Source of the DNA: Flaviramulus basaltis
GTDB lineage: Bacteria; Bacteroidota; Bacteroidia; Flavobacteriales; Flavobacteriaceae
DNA: 64,000 bases
Direction of reading: 5' to 3'
Assembly: GCF_900114265.1 (NCBI RefSeq)
Contig: NZ_FPKV01000002.1
Location: 558,001 to 622,000, forward strand
Shown: in pieces, positions 17,274 through 26,094 of the stretch
Layout of the letters: each line of letters opens with the position of its first letter
Numbering within the stretch: position 1 is the first letter of the stretch
The notes under the pieces: model-generated
Told to the model about the DNA's origin: nothing
What the model saw: only the letters and a program-made list of their open reading frames with translations
Database searches by the model: none
Program-made: the position numbers and the translations under genes

Positions 17274-17687
17274 TTATCTTACATTCTCGTGCAATTCTTG
17301 GATAATCGTTTTTAATTCTCCAGGATTTATAGGTTTTATGATATAATCGGAAACATCAAAAATATTTTTTGCCCTTTGAATATCTATAGGATCTACAGAT
17401 GAGGAAACCATATATATTACTATTTTCTTATCTAAATTAGGTTTTATTTTTACATATTCGTCCATAAACTGAAATCCATCCATAATTGGCATATTAATAT
17501 CTAATAAAATAATGTCTGGAAGTTCATGCTCTTTCTTAATATTGTCCAACATAAAACTGAATGCTTCTTCTCCATCTGAAAAAACAAGTATTTTCTTTTC
17601 TAATTTAAGAGACTCTATTGTTTTTATTACCGTAAATTGGTAAATCTCATCGTCATCAACAATACAAATATTAAAAGGGTTCCTCAT
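17274..17687 (-). CDS. Single-domain response regulator (CheY-like)
   Basis: 137-aa receiver domain with no output domain. Acidic pocket D11-D13, phospho-acceptor D63 in LLDINMP, the S/T position in VSSSVD (about 95-100) and K in IIKPI (about 118) are all present. It starts 9 nt after the stop of the five-PAS histidine kinase, so the two are co-transcribed and are almost certainly a cognate pair. It could relay phosphate to a phosphotransfer protein or act by protein contact. The 281-nt region downstream (16993-17273) is AT-rich and shows no gene or clear terminator. Confidence 0.94.
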   Translation of the reverse strand: MRNPFNICIVDDDEIYQFTVIKTIESLKLEKKILVFSDGEEAFSFMLDNIKKEHELPDIILLDINMPIMDGFQFMDEYVKIKPNLDKKIVIYMVSSSVDPIDIQRAKNIFDVSDYIIKPINPGELKTIIQELHENVR

Positions 17688-17696
17688 ACTATTTTA

Positions 17697-20600
17697 TTAA
17701 TTAAAATTTATATTAAATATTGTGCCTTTGTTTACTTCACTAGATGCAGATATTGCACCTCCCATTGTTTCAATTTGCACTTTAGCCATAAATAATCCTA
17801 CACCTTTAGCTTCCGGGTGTCTATGAAAAACTTTATTCAATCCAAATAATTTATGTCCATGCCGTTCTAAATCAATCCCCATACCATTATCCTGAAATTT
17901 TATTTTTATTTTTCCATCTTCAATTTCAGATTCAATAAATATTTCAGGAACTCTTTCTTCAGATCTATATTTTATAGCATTTTCCAATAAATTTAAAAAA
18001 ATACTTTCTAAATAAATTTTATTATAAGAAATTTTATTGACTTTAGAGAAATCGTTTGTTATAATAGCTCCTGTTTTAATAATTTTTGCTGCAAGTATTT
18101 CTTTTGTTTTATCTAGAGTTTCATCAAAAGAAACATCTTCAATTTGAGAGCCATCTTTTTTTGTTTTTATGGCTTCAACCAAAGTATTTAATGTAGCTGT
18201 AAGATGATGAATAACTTTTTCAAATTTCTCGAATAATATGACTTTATCTTCTTCACTTTCTGATACATTATATAAATCTAAAAGTGAATTAAGATTACTT
18301 ACTGGGGCTCGTAAATTATGAGACGTAATATGAGCAAAATCTGCCAGTTGAGTGTTTTGGTTTGTTAATTTATTTGCTAACACTTCCAACCTTTCTTTAG
18401 CCTCAATTATTTTACGCTCTGCCAATTTTTGCTCAGTAATATCACGTATTGCTGCAGAGACTAATAATCCTTCTTCGGTTTGCAAAGGACTTAAACTTAT
18501 TTGTGTAGGTATTTCTTTGCCACTTTTATTTATTCCAAATAATAATTTCCCATGACCCATTCCTCTTGTTTCTGGATTAGATAAAAAATTATCACGAAAT
18601 GCCATATACTTATGATTGCTTGTGAATCTTTCTGGAATTAGTATCTCTACAGGCTTTTCAAGCAATTCTTTAGCTGAATATCCAAATAATTTTTCTGCTT
18701 GTTTATTAATAAGCTGTATTTTTCCTTTACCATCAACTATTACCATTGCATCTGGTGCTGACTCTAACAGGCCTCTAAATTTATTTTCCGCCATCTTTTG
18801 CTGAGTAATATCTTGACCTGTACCAATCATTTCTATAACCTCACCTTTAGCATTAGTAAAAACTTCTCCTAATAATTGAACAGTTTTTATTTTACCAGTT
18901 GTAGTTATAATACGGTGTGTAAATCGATGAAACTTTTTATCATTTGCTGCTCTTTCAAAATAATCTGTTACAATTTGTTTATCATCAGGATGAACAAAAT
19001 CAAAATAACTATTAAATTTTAAGTTAATAGTTTCCTCATCAAGTTCAAAAATTTTATATAAATTATTAGACCAAATAACTTTATCGGCAACAGTATCCCA
19101 TTGCCAATGTCCCATCATGGTAATATCTTCAGCAAAATTTAATAGTTGATTTTTTCTTAAAAGTTCATCTCTATTCTTTTTTGTTTCTGAAATATCATAA
19201 GACACTCCTAAAAATCCAATTTTGTCACCTAAATCATTTTTAATTGCAGTTAATGTCAACTGAACTGGAAATGTAGAGCCATTTTTTCTGCTATAAGTCC
19301 ATTCTCGTGTATCGTATTCATCATGTTGGGCTAATTCCAAATAAGGATTAAATCCGTTTGGATCTTTCCCATATTTTTTAGCAATGTCATCTTTAAAATT
19401 AACTAACTCTTCTTCACTATGATAAATTTCTGGCTCTTTTAAACCTACCATTTCTGAAGCAGAATAACCTAATAAAAGCTCTGCACCATGATTAAAATGT
19501 TTAATTATCCCATTATTATCTGTAGATACGATTGCTATAGGCCCAGAATTGAATATGGCTTTTAAATCTGCATTTACTTTATATAATTCCTGTTCTGCTT
19601 TTTTTATGGAAGTTATATCTTGAAATATACCAAATAATCTTTCACATTTACCTTCATTGTACTCTGCCTGACCTATTTTACGAACCCATACAGTATCACC
19701 TTCTAAAGTAATCATTTCTAATTCTATATCGAAAGAGGTTCCTGCTTCTATTAAATCTTTAATTGATTTAATAATTTTATTTCTACTTTTTCCTTCTTTA
19801 TAAAAATATAAACTTTCTTTACTATAGGCCTCAAAACCTTCAGGCACTTTCAATATTTCACAAGTAATGTTACTTAAAGTATACTTATCTGTAGCTAAAT
19901 CTAATTCCCAAGTTCCTATTCTTGCTACTTTGTTTGTACTTTCTAAAATTTTCTCTATCCTTGCCTTTTCTTGATCTTTTTCTTTTATATGAGTAATATC
20001 GCCTGTATACATTATCAAACCTCCTATATTACCTTCAGAAATATACCATGGACGTACATCCCAAAAAATCCATTGAATAGAACCATCTGCTCGAGGAAAA
20101 AGCGCTTCGTCACATACATCAATAGCTCCATTAAGACACTTTTTATGGTTTTCTTTCCATTCGTTACCTATTTCTGGAAAAAGATCATAATGAGAACTTC
20201 CTATGATTTCTCTTCCTTCCATTTTATAATCTGTTATCCACCTTTGAGAAACAGCCATATAACACATATTATTATCAAGCATTGCAATTGCTGTTGGTGC
20301 CTGTTCAATAAAAATTTTGTTATATGCCTCTTTAATTTCTAAATCTGTTTTGAGTTTTGTTAACTCTAACATATTTGCTTTTATTTTATTTTGAGATAAG
20401 GATAATTCATTATTAGCCTCTAATATTTTTTCGTTTTTTTGAAACAACTGTTTAAAGGCAGGCATTAAAACAAACAGGAACTCGCCAATTAATATAATAG
20501 CTGAAATAATTGCAAGAAATAATATTGTATTTTTTAATTTTCTTTGTTTTATACCAGCTTCCTTTTCATAAGTATTAACTATAATTTCCATAGTTATTAG

Positions 20601-21053
20601 AAAAGGATTTTTAGCTTCTGAAATAGTTTCTAATGATTTTTTTATTACTCCTTCCTCCGGATTATTAAGAATTGCTCTACTAGAATTTACTATTTTATTG
20701 TGAAAGGGCTCTAAAACTTTGAATAATGAATCAATAATTTTATTTTTCCCATTTTTTAAATTATTAGTAAACAAATACCGTTTTGATAACTCAAATTCAT
20801 TAGTTAGTCCTTTTAGTTTATTTAAATCATCACTAATAGATAGTTTATTTTTATTACGATCGATAATAAAAATCTGATTATCAATACCCTGACTTAAATA
20901 ACGCTGTTTACCTGATATATTTAAAATATGTGCATCATCATTCTGTGAATTAATACTATTATCTATAACTATTACACCTGAAACAATTATTATTCCAATT
21001 GTAAGCATGAAAAAATAGTATCTTTTTTTAATTGTCTTTTCTAGTTTTTTCAT
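17697..21053 (-). CDS. Membrane sensor histidine kinase with PilJ-like input and five PAS domains
   Basis: 1118-aa sensor. Layout: membrane span 12-31; extracytoplasmic four-helix-type region 32-175 bearing NISGKQRYLSQ (45-55), the signature of PilJ / type IV pili methyl-accepting N-terminal domains; span 176-199; coiled coil 205-245; five PAS domains at about 246-360, 365-487, 493-625, 635-752 and 757-876 (each followed by a PAC-type GxxxDIT motif); H-box with H912 (FAHITSHNLRAP); N-box N1025; and G1 box DNGMGI at 1055-1060. The kinase core is complete, so it should autophosphorylate. Its partner is the single-domain regulator 9 nt downstream. NIT/PilJ-like input domains bind small anions such as nitrate in some proteins; the ligand here is unknown. 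Confidence 0.94.
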   Translation of the reverse strand: MKKLEKTIKKRYYFFMLTIGIIIVSGVIVIDNSINSQNDDAHILNISGKQRYLSQGIDNQIFIIDRNKNKLSISDDLNKLKGLTNEFELSKRYLFTNNLKNGKNKIIDSLFKVLEPFHNKIVNSSRAILNNPEEGVIKKSLETISEAKNPFLITMEIIVNTYEKEAGIKQRKLKNTILFLAIISAIILIGEFLFVLMPAFKQLFQKNEKILEANNELSLSQNKIKANMLELTKLKTDLEIKEAYNKIFIEQAPTAIAMLDNNMCYMAVSQRWITDYKMEGREIIGSSHYDLFPEIGNEWKENHKKCLNGAIDVCDEALFPRADGSIQWIFWDVRPWYISEGNIGGLIMYTGDITHIKEKDQEKARIEKILESTNKVARIGTWELDLATDKYTLSNITCEILKVPEGFEAYSKESLYFYKEGKSRNKIIKSIKDLIEAGTSFDIELEMITLEGDTVWVRKIGQAEYNEGKCERLFGIFQDITSIKKAEQELYKVNADLKAIFNSGPIAIVSTDNNGIIKHFNHGAELLLGYSASEMVGLKEPEIYHSEEELVNFKDDIAKKYGKDPNGFNPYLELAQHDEYDTREWTYSRKNGSTFPVQLTLTAIKNDLGDKIGFLGVSYDISETKKNRDELLRKNQLLNFAEDITMMGHWQWDTVADKVIWSNNLYKIFELDEETINLKFNSYFDFVHPDDKQIVTDYFERAANDKKFHRFTHRIITTTGKIKTVQLLGEVFTNAKGEVIEMIGTGQDITQQKMAENKFRGLLESAPDAMVIVDGKGKIQLINKQAEKLFGYSAKELLEKPVEILIPERFTSNHKYMAFRDNFLSNPETRGMGHGKLLFGINKSGKEIPTQISLSPLQTEEGLLVSAAIRDITEQKLAERKIIEAKERLEVLANKLTNQNTQLADFAHITSHNLRAPVSNLNSLLDLYNVSESEEDKVILFEKFEKVIHHLTATLNTLVEAIKTKKDGSQIEDVSFDETLDKTKEILAAKIIKTGAIITNDFSKVNKISYNKIYLESIFLNLLENAIKYRSEERVPEIFIESEIEDGKIKIKFQDNGMGIDLERHGHKLFGLNKVFHRHPEAKGVGLFMAKVQIETMGGAISASSEVNKGTIFNINFN

Positions 21054-21105
21054 TAAAAGGCTTTTCTATTGTTACCCATACAAATTGAAACTGCTTAATT
21101 TGAAA

Positions 21106-21113
21106 CAAATTTA
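21106..21113 (-). promoter_or_regulatory. Predicted -7 element for the five-PAS kinase operon
   Basis: Minus-strand TAAATTTG, full match to TAnnTTTG, 52 nt before the kinase start codon. No -33 TTTG at the usual spacing. Confidence 0.35.
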
Positions 21114-21273
21114 TTCATTGTCCTAAGTACTTTATTTTTAAAAATTAAGACACTATAAATTTTCAAAGCATCATATATATCATTGAAAATAAGCCTAAAG
21201 CATATTAAGTGAGAGAGAGTAATTCTGATTCGGGCAAACAAATATCTATAAAAATAAATTTAAAAAAAAAATA

Positions 21274-21308
21274 TTTGTTTTTTTAAATTGAATACAGTAG
21301 TATTTTTG
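21274..21308 (+). promoter_or_regulatory. Promoter of rdgB
   Basis: TTTG (21274-21277), 23-nt spacer, TATTTTTG (21301-21308, full match to TAnnTTTG). The box ends 21 nt before the rdgB ATG. Together with the kinase promoter this explains the 276-nt divergent gap. Confidence 0.45.
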
Positions 21309-21329
21309 AATTCCAAAATAGAATAAATC

Positions 21330-21902
21330 ATGCAACTCGTTTTCGCTACTAACAACCCTAATAAAATCAAAGAAGTACAAGCTTTAATCCCCAAACACAT
21401 AAAACTATTAAGTTTAAAAGATATTGGTTGTATTGAAGATGTTCCTGAAACCCAAAACACTATTGAAGGTAATGCTATTCAAAAAGCTGAATATATTAAA
21501 ACCAAATATGGTTATGATTGTTTTGCAGATGATACGGGTTTAGAAGTTGATATTCTAAACGGCGCTCCAGGAGTCTATTCTGCTAGATATGCTGGTCTAC
21601 AAAGAGATGCTAAAGATAACATGAACAAATTATTAAAAAAATTAAATAATAAAACTAATAGAAAAGCACAATTTAAAACCGTTGTAGCTTTACATTTAAA
21701 TAATGAAATTAAAACTTTTACAGGTATTTGTGAAGGTGAAATTACTAAAGAAAAATATGGTGAAAAAGGTTTTGGTTACGACCCTATTTTTAAACCCAAA
21801 GATTACAACAATACTTTTGCAGAAATGGATTTAAAATTAAAAAATAGCATTGGGCATCGAGGAAAAGCCATTTCAAAACTCATTAGTTTTTTAAATTCGT
21901 AA
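21330..21902 (+). CDS. rdgB: dITP/XTP pyrophosphatase (non-canonical purine NTPase)
   Basis: Hydrolyses dITP, XTP and ITP to monophosphates, keeping deaminated purines out of DNA and RNA. 190 aa, normal for the HAM1/RdgB family. Visible: FATNNPNKIKEV (5-16), NAIQKAEYIKTKYG, the catalytic FADDTGLEVDILNGAPGVYSARY segment (about 66-88), GYDPIFKP and the C-terminal SIGHRGKAI. It lies 71 nt upstream of the (p)ppGpp enzyme on the same strand and may be co-transcribed with it. Confidence 0.98.
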   Translation: MQLVFATNNPNKIKEVQALIPKHIKLLSLKDIGCIEDVPETQNTIEGNAIQKAEYIKTKYGYDCFADDTGLEVDILNGAPGVYSARYAGLQRDAKDNMNKLLKKLNNKTNRKAQFKTVVALHLNNEIKTFTGICEGEITKEKYGEKGFGYDPIFKPKDYNNTFAEMDLKLKNSIGHRGKAISKLISFLNS

Positions 21903-21973
21903 AACTTTAAAAATTAGCTATAAAAACCATATTACATGTTGGTTATTAATATAGATTATCTTACTTTTAATTT

Positions 21974-24199
21974 ATGACAGAGGAAGCCATAGAAAAAGAA
22001 AATGCAGCCATTACCAAAGCCTACAAAGAATTACTAAAAGTTAGTTACACAACACTTACTGATGATGATAAAAAGCTTATTCGTAGAGCTTTTGAAGTTG
22101 CTTTAGATGGTCATAAAAATCAACGTAGAAAATCTGGCGAAGCCTATATTTTTCACCCCATTGCTGTTGCAAAAATAGTAGCTCAAGAAATTGGCTTGGA
22201 TGCTACATCTATTGCTTCTGCGCTTCTACATGATGTTGTTGAAGATAGCCCAGATTATGAAATTGAGGATATTGAAAAAGAATTTGGTAAAACTGTTGCT
22301 ACAATTGTTGATGGACTAACAAAAATTTCTTCTTTAAGCAAAGAAAAAGACATGGATGTGTCTTTACAAGCAGAGAATTTTCGTAAAATGTTATTAACCC
22401 TAAATGATGATGTCAGGGTTATCATTATTAAAATCGCAGACAGGCTCCATAATATGCAAACTATGGATTCTATGCGTGCCGATAAACAAATTAAAATCGC
22501 ATCAGAAACACTCTATATTTACGCTCCTTTAGCTCATAGAATTGGGCTTTATAATATTAAAACCGAACTTGAAGATTTAGGATTAAAATATACCGAACCA
22601 GATGTTTATAATGATATTTTAAGTAAAATAAAGGAAAGCAAGGAAGAACAAGATCTTTATATTAGCCAGTTTAGTGAAGTTATACAAAACTCTTTAGATA
22701 AAGAAAATCTTGATTATACTATAAAAGGACGTCCAAAATCCATTTTTTCTATTCGCCGAAAAATGCTAAACCAAGGTGTTCCCTTTGATGAAGTTTACGA
22801 TAAATTTGCCATACGTATTATATATCAATGTGATGCAGATCCCAAAACCGAAAAATTTTTAGCATGGAAAATTTATTCCATTGTTACAGATCATTTTAGA
22901 CCCAACCCTATTAGACTTCGTGACTGGATTTCATCACCTAAAGGCACTGGTTATGAAGCTTTACATATTACTGTCATGGGACCAAAAGGGCGTTGGGTTG
23001 AAGTACAAATACGCAGTAACCGCATGAATGAAATTGCAGAAAAAGGTTATGCTGCACATTATAAATACAAAGAAGGCAGTGAAAAAGAAGATAATTTAGA
23101 AAGTTGGATTAATCGTCTTCAAGAAGCTCTTGAAAACCCAGAAACAAATGCTGTAGATTTTGTAGAACAGTTCAAACTTAATTTATACTCTAAAGAAATA
23201 TTTGTTTTCACCCCAACAGGAGAATTAAAATCACTCCCTAAAGGAGCTACTGCACTAGATTTTGCTTTTAATGTTCATACTGAAGTAGGTATGAAAACAC
23301 GTGGTGCTAAAGTAAACGGGAAACTAGTAACACTAAGTCATAAATTAAAAAGTGGTGACCAAGTAGATATATTAACCTCAGAAAATGCTAAGCCTAATGC
23401 AAACTGGTTAGATTATGCCACTACTGCTAGGTCTAGAAGTAAAATAAAATCTGCATTAAAAGAAGATAAAAAACGTGTTGGTGAAGATGGTAAAGAAATT
23501 TTACGTAGAAAATTAAAACAACTTAAAATAAACTTAGACGAAGAATCAATTAACGAAATGGTTCGGTTTTTTAAATTAAAAACAAGTTTAGATTTATTTT
23601 ATAGAATTGGTGTTGGTTCTATAGACAATACAATGCTTAAAAGCTACGCTTCGTCAAGAAGCAACGCTTTTATGAGTTATATTAAAAGTAAAATCTCTAG
23701 AAAAGCACCTATTAAAAAGGAAGAGTTAGAAAAAGATGAAGTTACAGTAAAATTCGATTCTCTTGTTTTTGGAAAAGAAGAAGAAAAACTTGATTATAAA
23801 TTATCCAATTGTTGTAATCCCATACCAGGAGATAATGTTTTTGGTTTTTTAACCGTTAATGAAGGATTAAAAGTTCATAAATATAATTGCCCAAATGCAG
23901 TAAGTCTACAATCTAATTATGCTTACAGAATCATGATTGCAAAATGGATAGATTCTACACAACAAGAGTTTTTAGTGAAAATTCTAATTACGGGTATTGA
24001 TCATATAGGATTGGTAAATGACATAACAACTATAATTTCAGAAAACATGCATGTTAATATGAAAAGCATTAGTTTTCAAAGTAATGACGGCTTATTTTCT
24101 GGAAAAATAAATGTAGTAGTAAAAAATAATACCATTATAAAAAAGCTTTTAGAGAAACTTAAAAAAATTAATGGTATAGATAAAGTTACTAGAGTGTAA
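21974..24199 (+). CDS. rel: Bifunctional (p)ppGpp synthetase/hydrolase (Rel/SpoT)
   Basis: Makes and degrades the stringent-response alarmone. 741 aa with the full long-RSH layout: HD hydrolase (about 45-200) with H61, H86-D87 and DRLHNMQT, all metal ligands apparently intact; synthetase (about 240-360) with GRPKSIFSIRRKM, YDKFAIRIIY and the EVQIRS segment; TGS (about 400-465) with VFTPTGELKSLPKGATALDFAF; a conserved zinc-finger/RIS region with CCNPIPGD; and C-terminal ACT (about 660-741). Because both catalytic domains look intact, a bifunctional Rel is the best reading. Followed after 26 nt by a Fur-family gene. Confidence 0.97.
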   Translation: MTEEAIEKENAAITKAYKELLKVSYTTLTDDDKKLIRRAFEVALDGHKNQRRKSGEAYIFHPIAVAKIVAQEIGLDATSIASALLHDVVEDSPDYEIEDIEKEFGKTVATIVDGLTKISSLSKEKDMDVSLQAENFRKMLLTLNDDVRVIIIKIADRLHNMQTMDSMRADKQIKIASETLYIYAPLAHRIGLYNIKTELEDLGLKYTEPDVYNDILSKIKESKEEQDLYISQFSEVIQNSLDKENLDYTIKGRPKSIFSIRRKMLNQGVPFDEVYDKFAIRIIYQCDADPKTEKFLAWKIYSIVTDHFRPNPIRLRDWISSPKGTGYEALHITVMGPKGRWVEVQIRSNRMNEIAEKGYAAHYKYKEGSEKEDNLESWINRLQEALENPETNAVDFVEQFKLNLYSKEIFVFTPTGELKSLPKGATALDFAFNVHTEVGMKTRGAKVNGKLVTLSHKLKSGDQVDILTSENAKPNANWLDYATTARSRSKIKSALKEDKKRVGEDGKEILRRKLKQLKINLDEESINEMVRFFKLKTSLDLFYRIGVGSIDNTMLKSYASSRSNAFMSYIKSKISRKAPIKKEELEKDEVTVKFDSLVFGKEEEKLDYKLSNCCNPIPGDNVFGFLTVNEGLKVHKYNCPNAVSLQSNYAYRIMIAKWIDSTQQEFLVKILITGIDHIGLVNDITTIISENMHVNMKSISFQSNDGLFSGKINVVVKNNTIIKKLLEKLKKINGIDKVTRV

Positions 24200-24207
24200 A
24201 AAAAGTG

Positions 24208-24215
24208 TAAATTTG
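24208..24215 (+). promoter_or_regulatory. Predicted -7 element for fur-purA
   Basis: TAAATTTG, full match to TAnnTTTG, lying within the 26-nt gap after rel and 10 nt before the fur ATG. It would let fur and purA be transcribed independently of rel, with a very short leader. Confidence 0.4.
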
Positions 24216-24225
24216 CGACGAAATT

Positions 24226-24687
24226 ATGGATGCTAAAGCAGATACAAAAAATCAAGAAATAGTAAAAAGTGTATTTACTAACTTTTTAGAAAACAAAGGG
24301 CACAGAAAAACCCCCGAACGTTACGCTATACTACAAGAAATTTACAACAATAACGAGCATTTTGATATAGAATCTCTATATCTTAATATGAAAAACAAAA
24401 AATATAGAGTATCTCGTGCTACACTTTACAATACCATAGAGCTACTTTTAGAGTGTGGTTTAGTAAGAAAACACCAATTTGGGCAAAATCACCAAGCACA
24501 ATACGAAAAATCATATTTTGATAGACAGCACGATCATGTAATACTTACCGATACAGGTGAAGTTATTGAGTTTTGTGACCCTAGAATTCAGTCTATTAAA
24601 AAAACAATCGAAGAAGTATTCGATATTGAAATTAATAACCACTCGCTCTATTTTTACGGAAATAGAAAATCAACCACAAAAAACTAA
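24226..24687 (+). CDS. fur: Fur-family metal-responsive transcription regulator
   Basis: 153-aa regulator with an N-terminal winged-helix DNA-binding domain (about 10-90: [36 protein letters not shown]) and a C-terminal dimerisation and metal-binding domain containing HDH at 102-104 ([19 protein letters not shown]). The paired CxxC structural zinc motifs of E. coli-type Fur are absent; only two cysteines remain (in LECGL and EFCDP). Assignment among Fur, Zur and PerR is therefore not certain, Fur being the usual name for this Bacteroidota form. It lies between rel and purA, 8 nt upstream of purA. Basic C-terminal tail (GNRKSTTKN). Confidence 0.9.
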   Translation: MDAKADTKNQEIVKSVFTNFLENKGHRKTPERYAILQEIYNNNEHFDIESLYLNMKNKKYRVSRATLYNTIELLLECGLVRKHQFGQNHQAQYEKSYFDRQHDHVILTDTGEVIEFCDPRIQSIKKTIEEVFDIEINNHSLYFYGNRKSTTKN

Positions 24688-24695
24688 TTTTTACA

Positions 24696-25979
24696 ATGGC
24701 AGTAGATTTACTACTAGGATTACAATGGGGAGACGAAGGCAAAGGAAAAATTGTTGACGTACTTACATCAAACTACAATATTATAGCACGTTTTCAAGGC
24801 GGTCCTAACGCAGGACACACTTTGGTTTTTAACGGACGTAAACATGTATTACACACAATTCCATCAGGTATTTTTCATGATGATGCTACAAATCTTGTTG
24901 GAAATGGTGTAGTTATAGATCCAGTTATTTTCAAAGGAGAATTAGATAAACTTGAAGAACAAGGTGTAGATTACAGAAAATCATTACTTATTTCTCGTAA
25001 AGCACACATTATATTACCAACTCACAGGTTACTTGATGCAGCTAGTGAAGCTTCTAAAGGTAAGGCTAAAATAGGCTCTACTTTAAAAGGAATTGGTCCA
25101 ACTTACATGGACAAAACTGGCAGAAATGGTATTCGTGTAGGTGATTTAGAACTAAGTGACTGGAAAGAAAAATATAGAGCATTAGCAGACAAACATGAGT
25201 CTATGATTGCTTTTTATAACGCTGAAATTGAATATGATTTATCAGAATTAGAGGCTGAATTTTTTAAAGCCATTGAAGTATTAAAATCATTAAAATTTAT
25301 AGATTCTGAGGAATATATTTATCAAGCTCAAAAATCTGGAAAAACTATTCTTGCAGAAGGTGCTCAAGGTTCTCTTTTAGATATCGATTTTGGAACATAT
25401 CCTTTTGTAACTTCAAGTAACACCACTGCTGCAGGAGCTTGCACAGGTTTAGGTGTTGCTCCTAATCAAATTGGTGAGGTATTTGGAATATTCAAGGCTT
25501 ATACAACACGTGTTGGTTCTGGACCTTTCCCTACCGAATTATTTGATGAAGATGGTGAAACTATGGGACGTGTAGGTAATGAATTTGGAGCTACTACAGG
25601 TAGGGCTAGACGTTGCGGTTGGTTAGATTTAGTAGCTTTAAAATATGCTTGTCAAGTTAATGGCGTTACACAATTAATGATGATGAAAGGGGATGTACTT
25701 TCTGGTTTCAAAACTTTAAAAGTATGTACATCTTACAAATATAAAGGTGAAACTATTTCTCATTTGCCATATAATATTGAGCCAGAAAACGTACAACCTA
25801 TTTATACAGAAGTTGCTGGTTGGAAAGAAGATTTAACACAAATGTCTGAAGGTTTTCAAATGCCAAAAGAATTAAATGACTATATAGAATTTTTAGAAAA
25901 AGAATTAGAAATTCCAATTACAATTGTTTCAGTTGGTCCTGATAGAAAACAGACTATTTTCAGACAACAATTAGCATAA
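24696..25979 (+). CDS. purA: Adenylosuccinate synthetase
   Basis: GTP-dependent conversion of IMP and aspartate to adenylosuccinate, first committed step of AMP synthesis. 427 aa, typical. Visible: N-terminal P-loop GLQWGDEGKGKIVD, FQGGPNAGHT, LKGIGPTYMDKTGRNG, LAEGAQGSLLDIDFGTYPFVTSSNTTAAG, and the GTP/aspartate loop TTTGRARRCGWLD. purA is a direct (p)ppGpp target in many bacteria, which makes its position beside rel notable. It ends before an intrinsic terminator. Confidence 0.99.
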   Translation: MAVDLLLGLQWGDEGKGKIVDVLTSNYNIIARFQGGPNAGHTLVFNGRKHVLHTIPSGIFHDDATNLVGNGVVIDPVIFKGELDKLEEQGVDYRKSLLISRKAHIILPTHRLLDAASEASKGKAKIGSTLKGIGPTYMDKTGRNGIRVGDLELSDWKEKYRALADKHESMIAFYNAEIEYDLSELEAEFFKAIEVLKSLKFIDSEEYIYQAQKSGKTILAEGAQGSLLDIDFGTYPFVTSSNTTAAGACTGLGVAPNQIGEVFGIFKAYTTRVGSGPFPTELFDEDGETMGRVGNEFGATTGRARRCGWLDLVALKYACQVNGVTQLMMMKGDVLSGFKTLKVCTSYKYKGETISHLPYNIEPENVQPIYTEVAGWKEDLTQMSEGFQMPKELNDYIEFLEKELEIPITIVSVGPDRKQTIFRQQLA

Positions 25980-26004
25980 TAAACACATCAAAATATTTAT
26001 CCTT

Positions 26005-26036
26005 AAAACGCTTCAATTTTTTTTGGAGCGTTTTTT
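26005..26036 (+). terminator. Terminator after purA
   Basis: Stem AAAACGCTTCAA (26005-26016) with TTGGAGCGTTTT (26023-26034), one G-U pair, T6 loop, followed by more T. Located 25 nt after the purA stop. Confidence 0.85.
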
Positions 26037-26068
26037 GTTTCAATATACTTAAACATAAGATTAATCGT

Positions 26069-26076
26069 TATTTTTG
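26069..26076 (+). promoter_or_regulatory. Predicted -7 element for the ostA-like gene
   Basis: TATTTTTG, full match to TAnnTTTG. Its last three bases form the TTG (26074) that a naive ORF finder would take as the start codon; the real start must lie downstream. Confidence 0.45.
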
Positions 26077-26094
26077 CGACAAACTATTTACATT

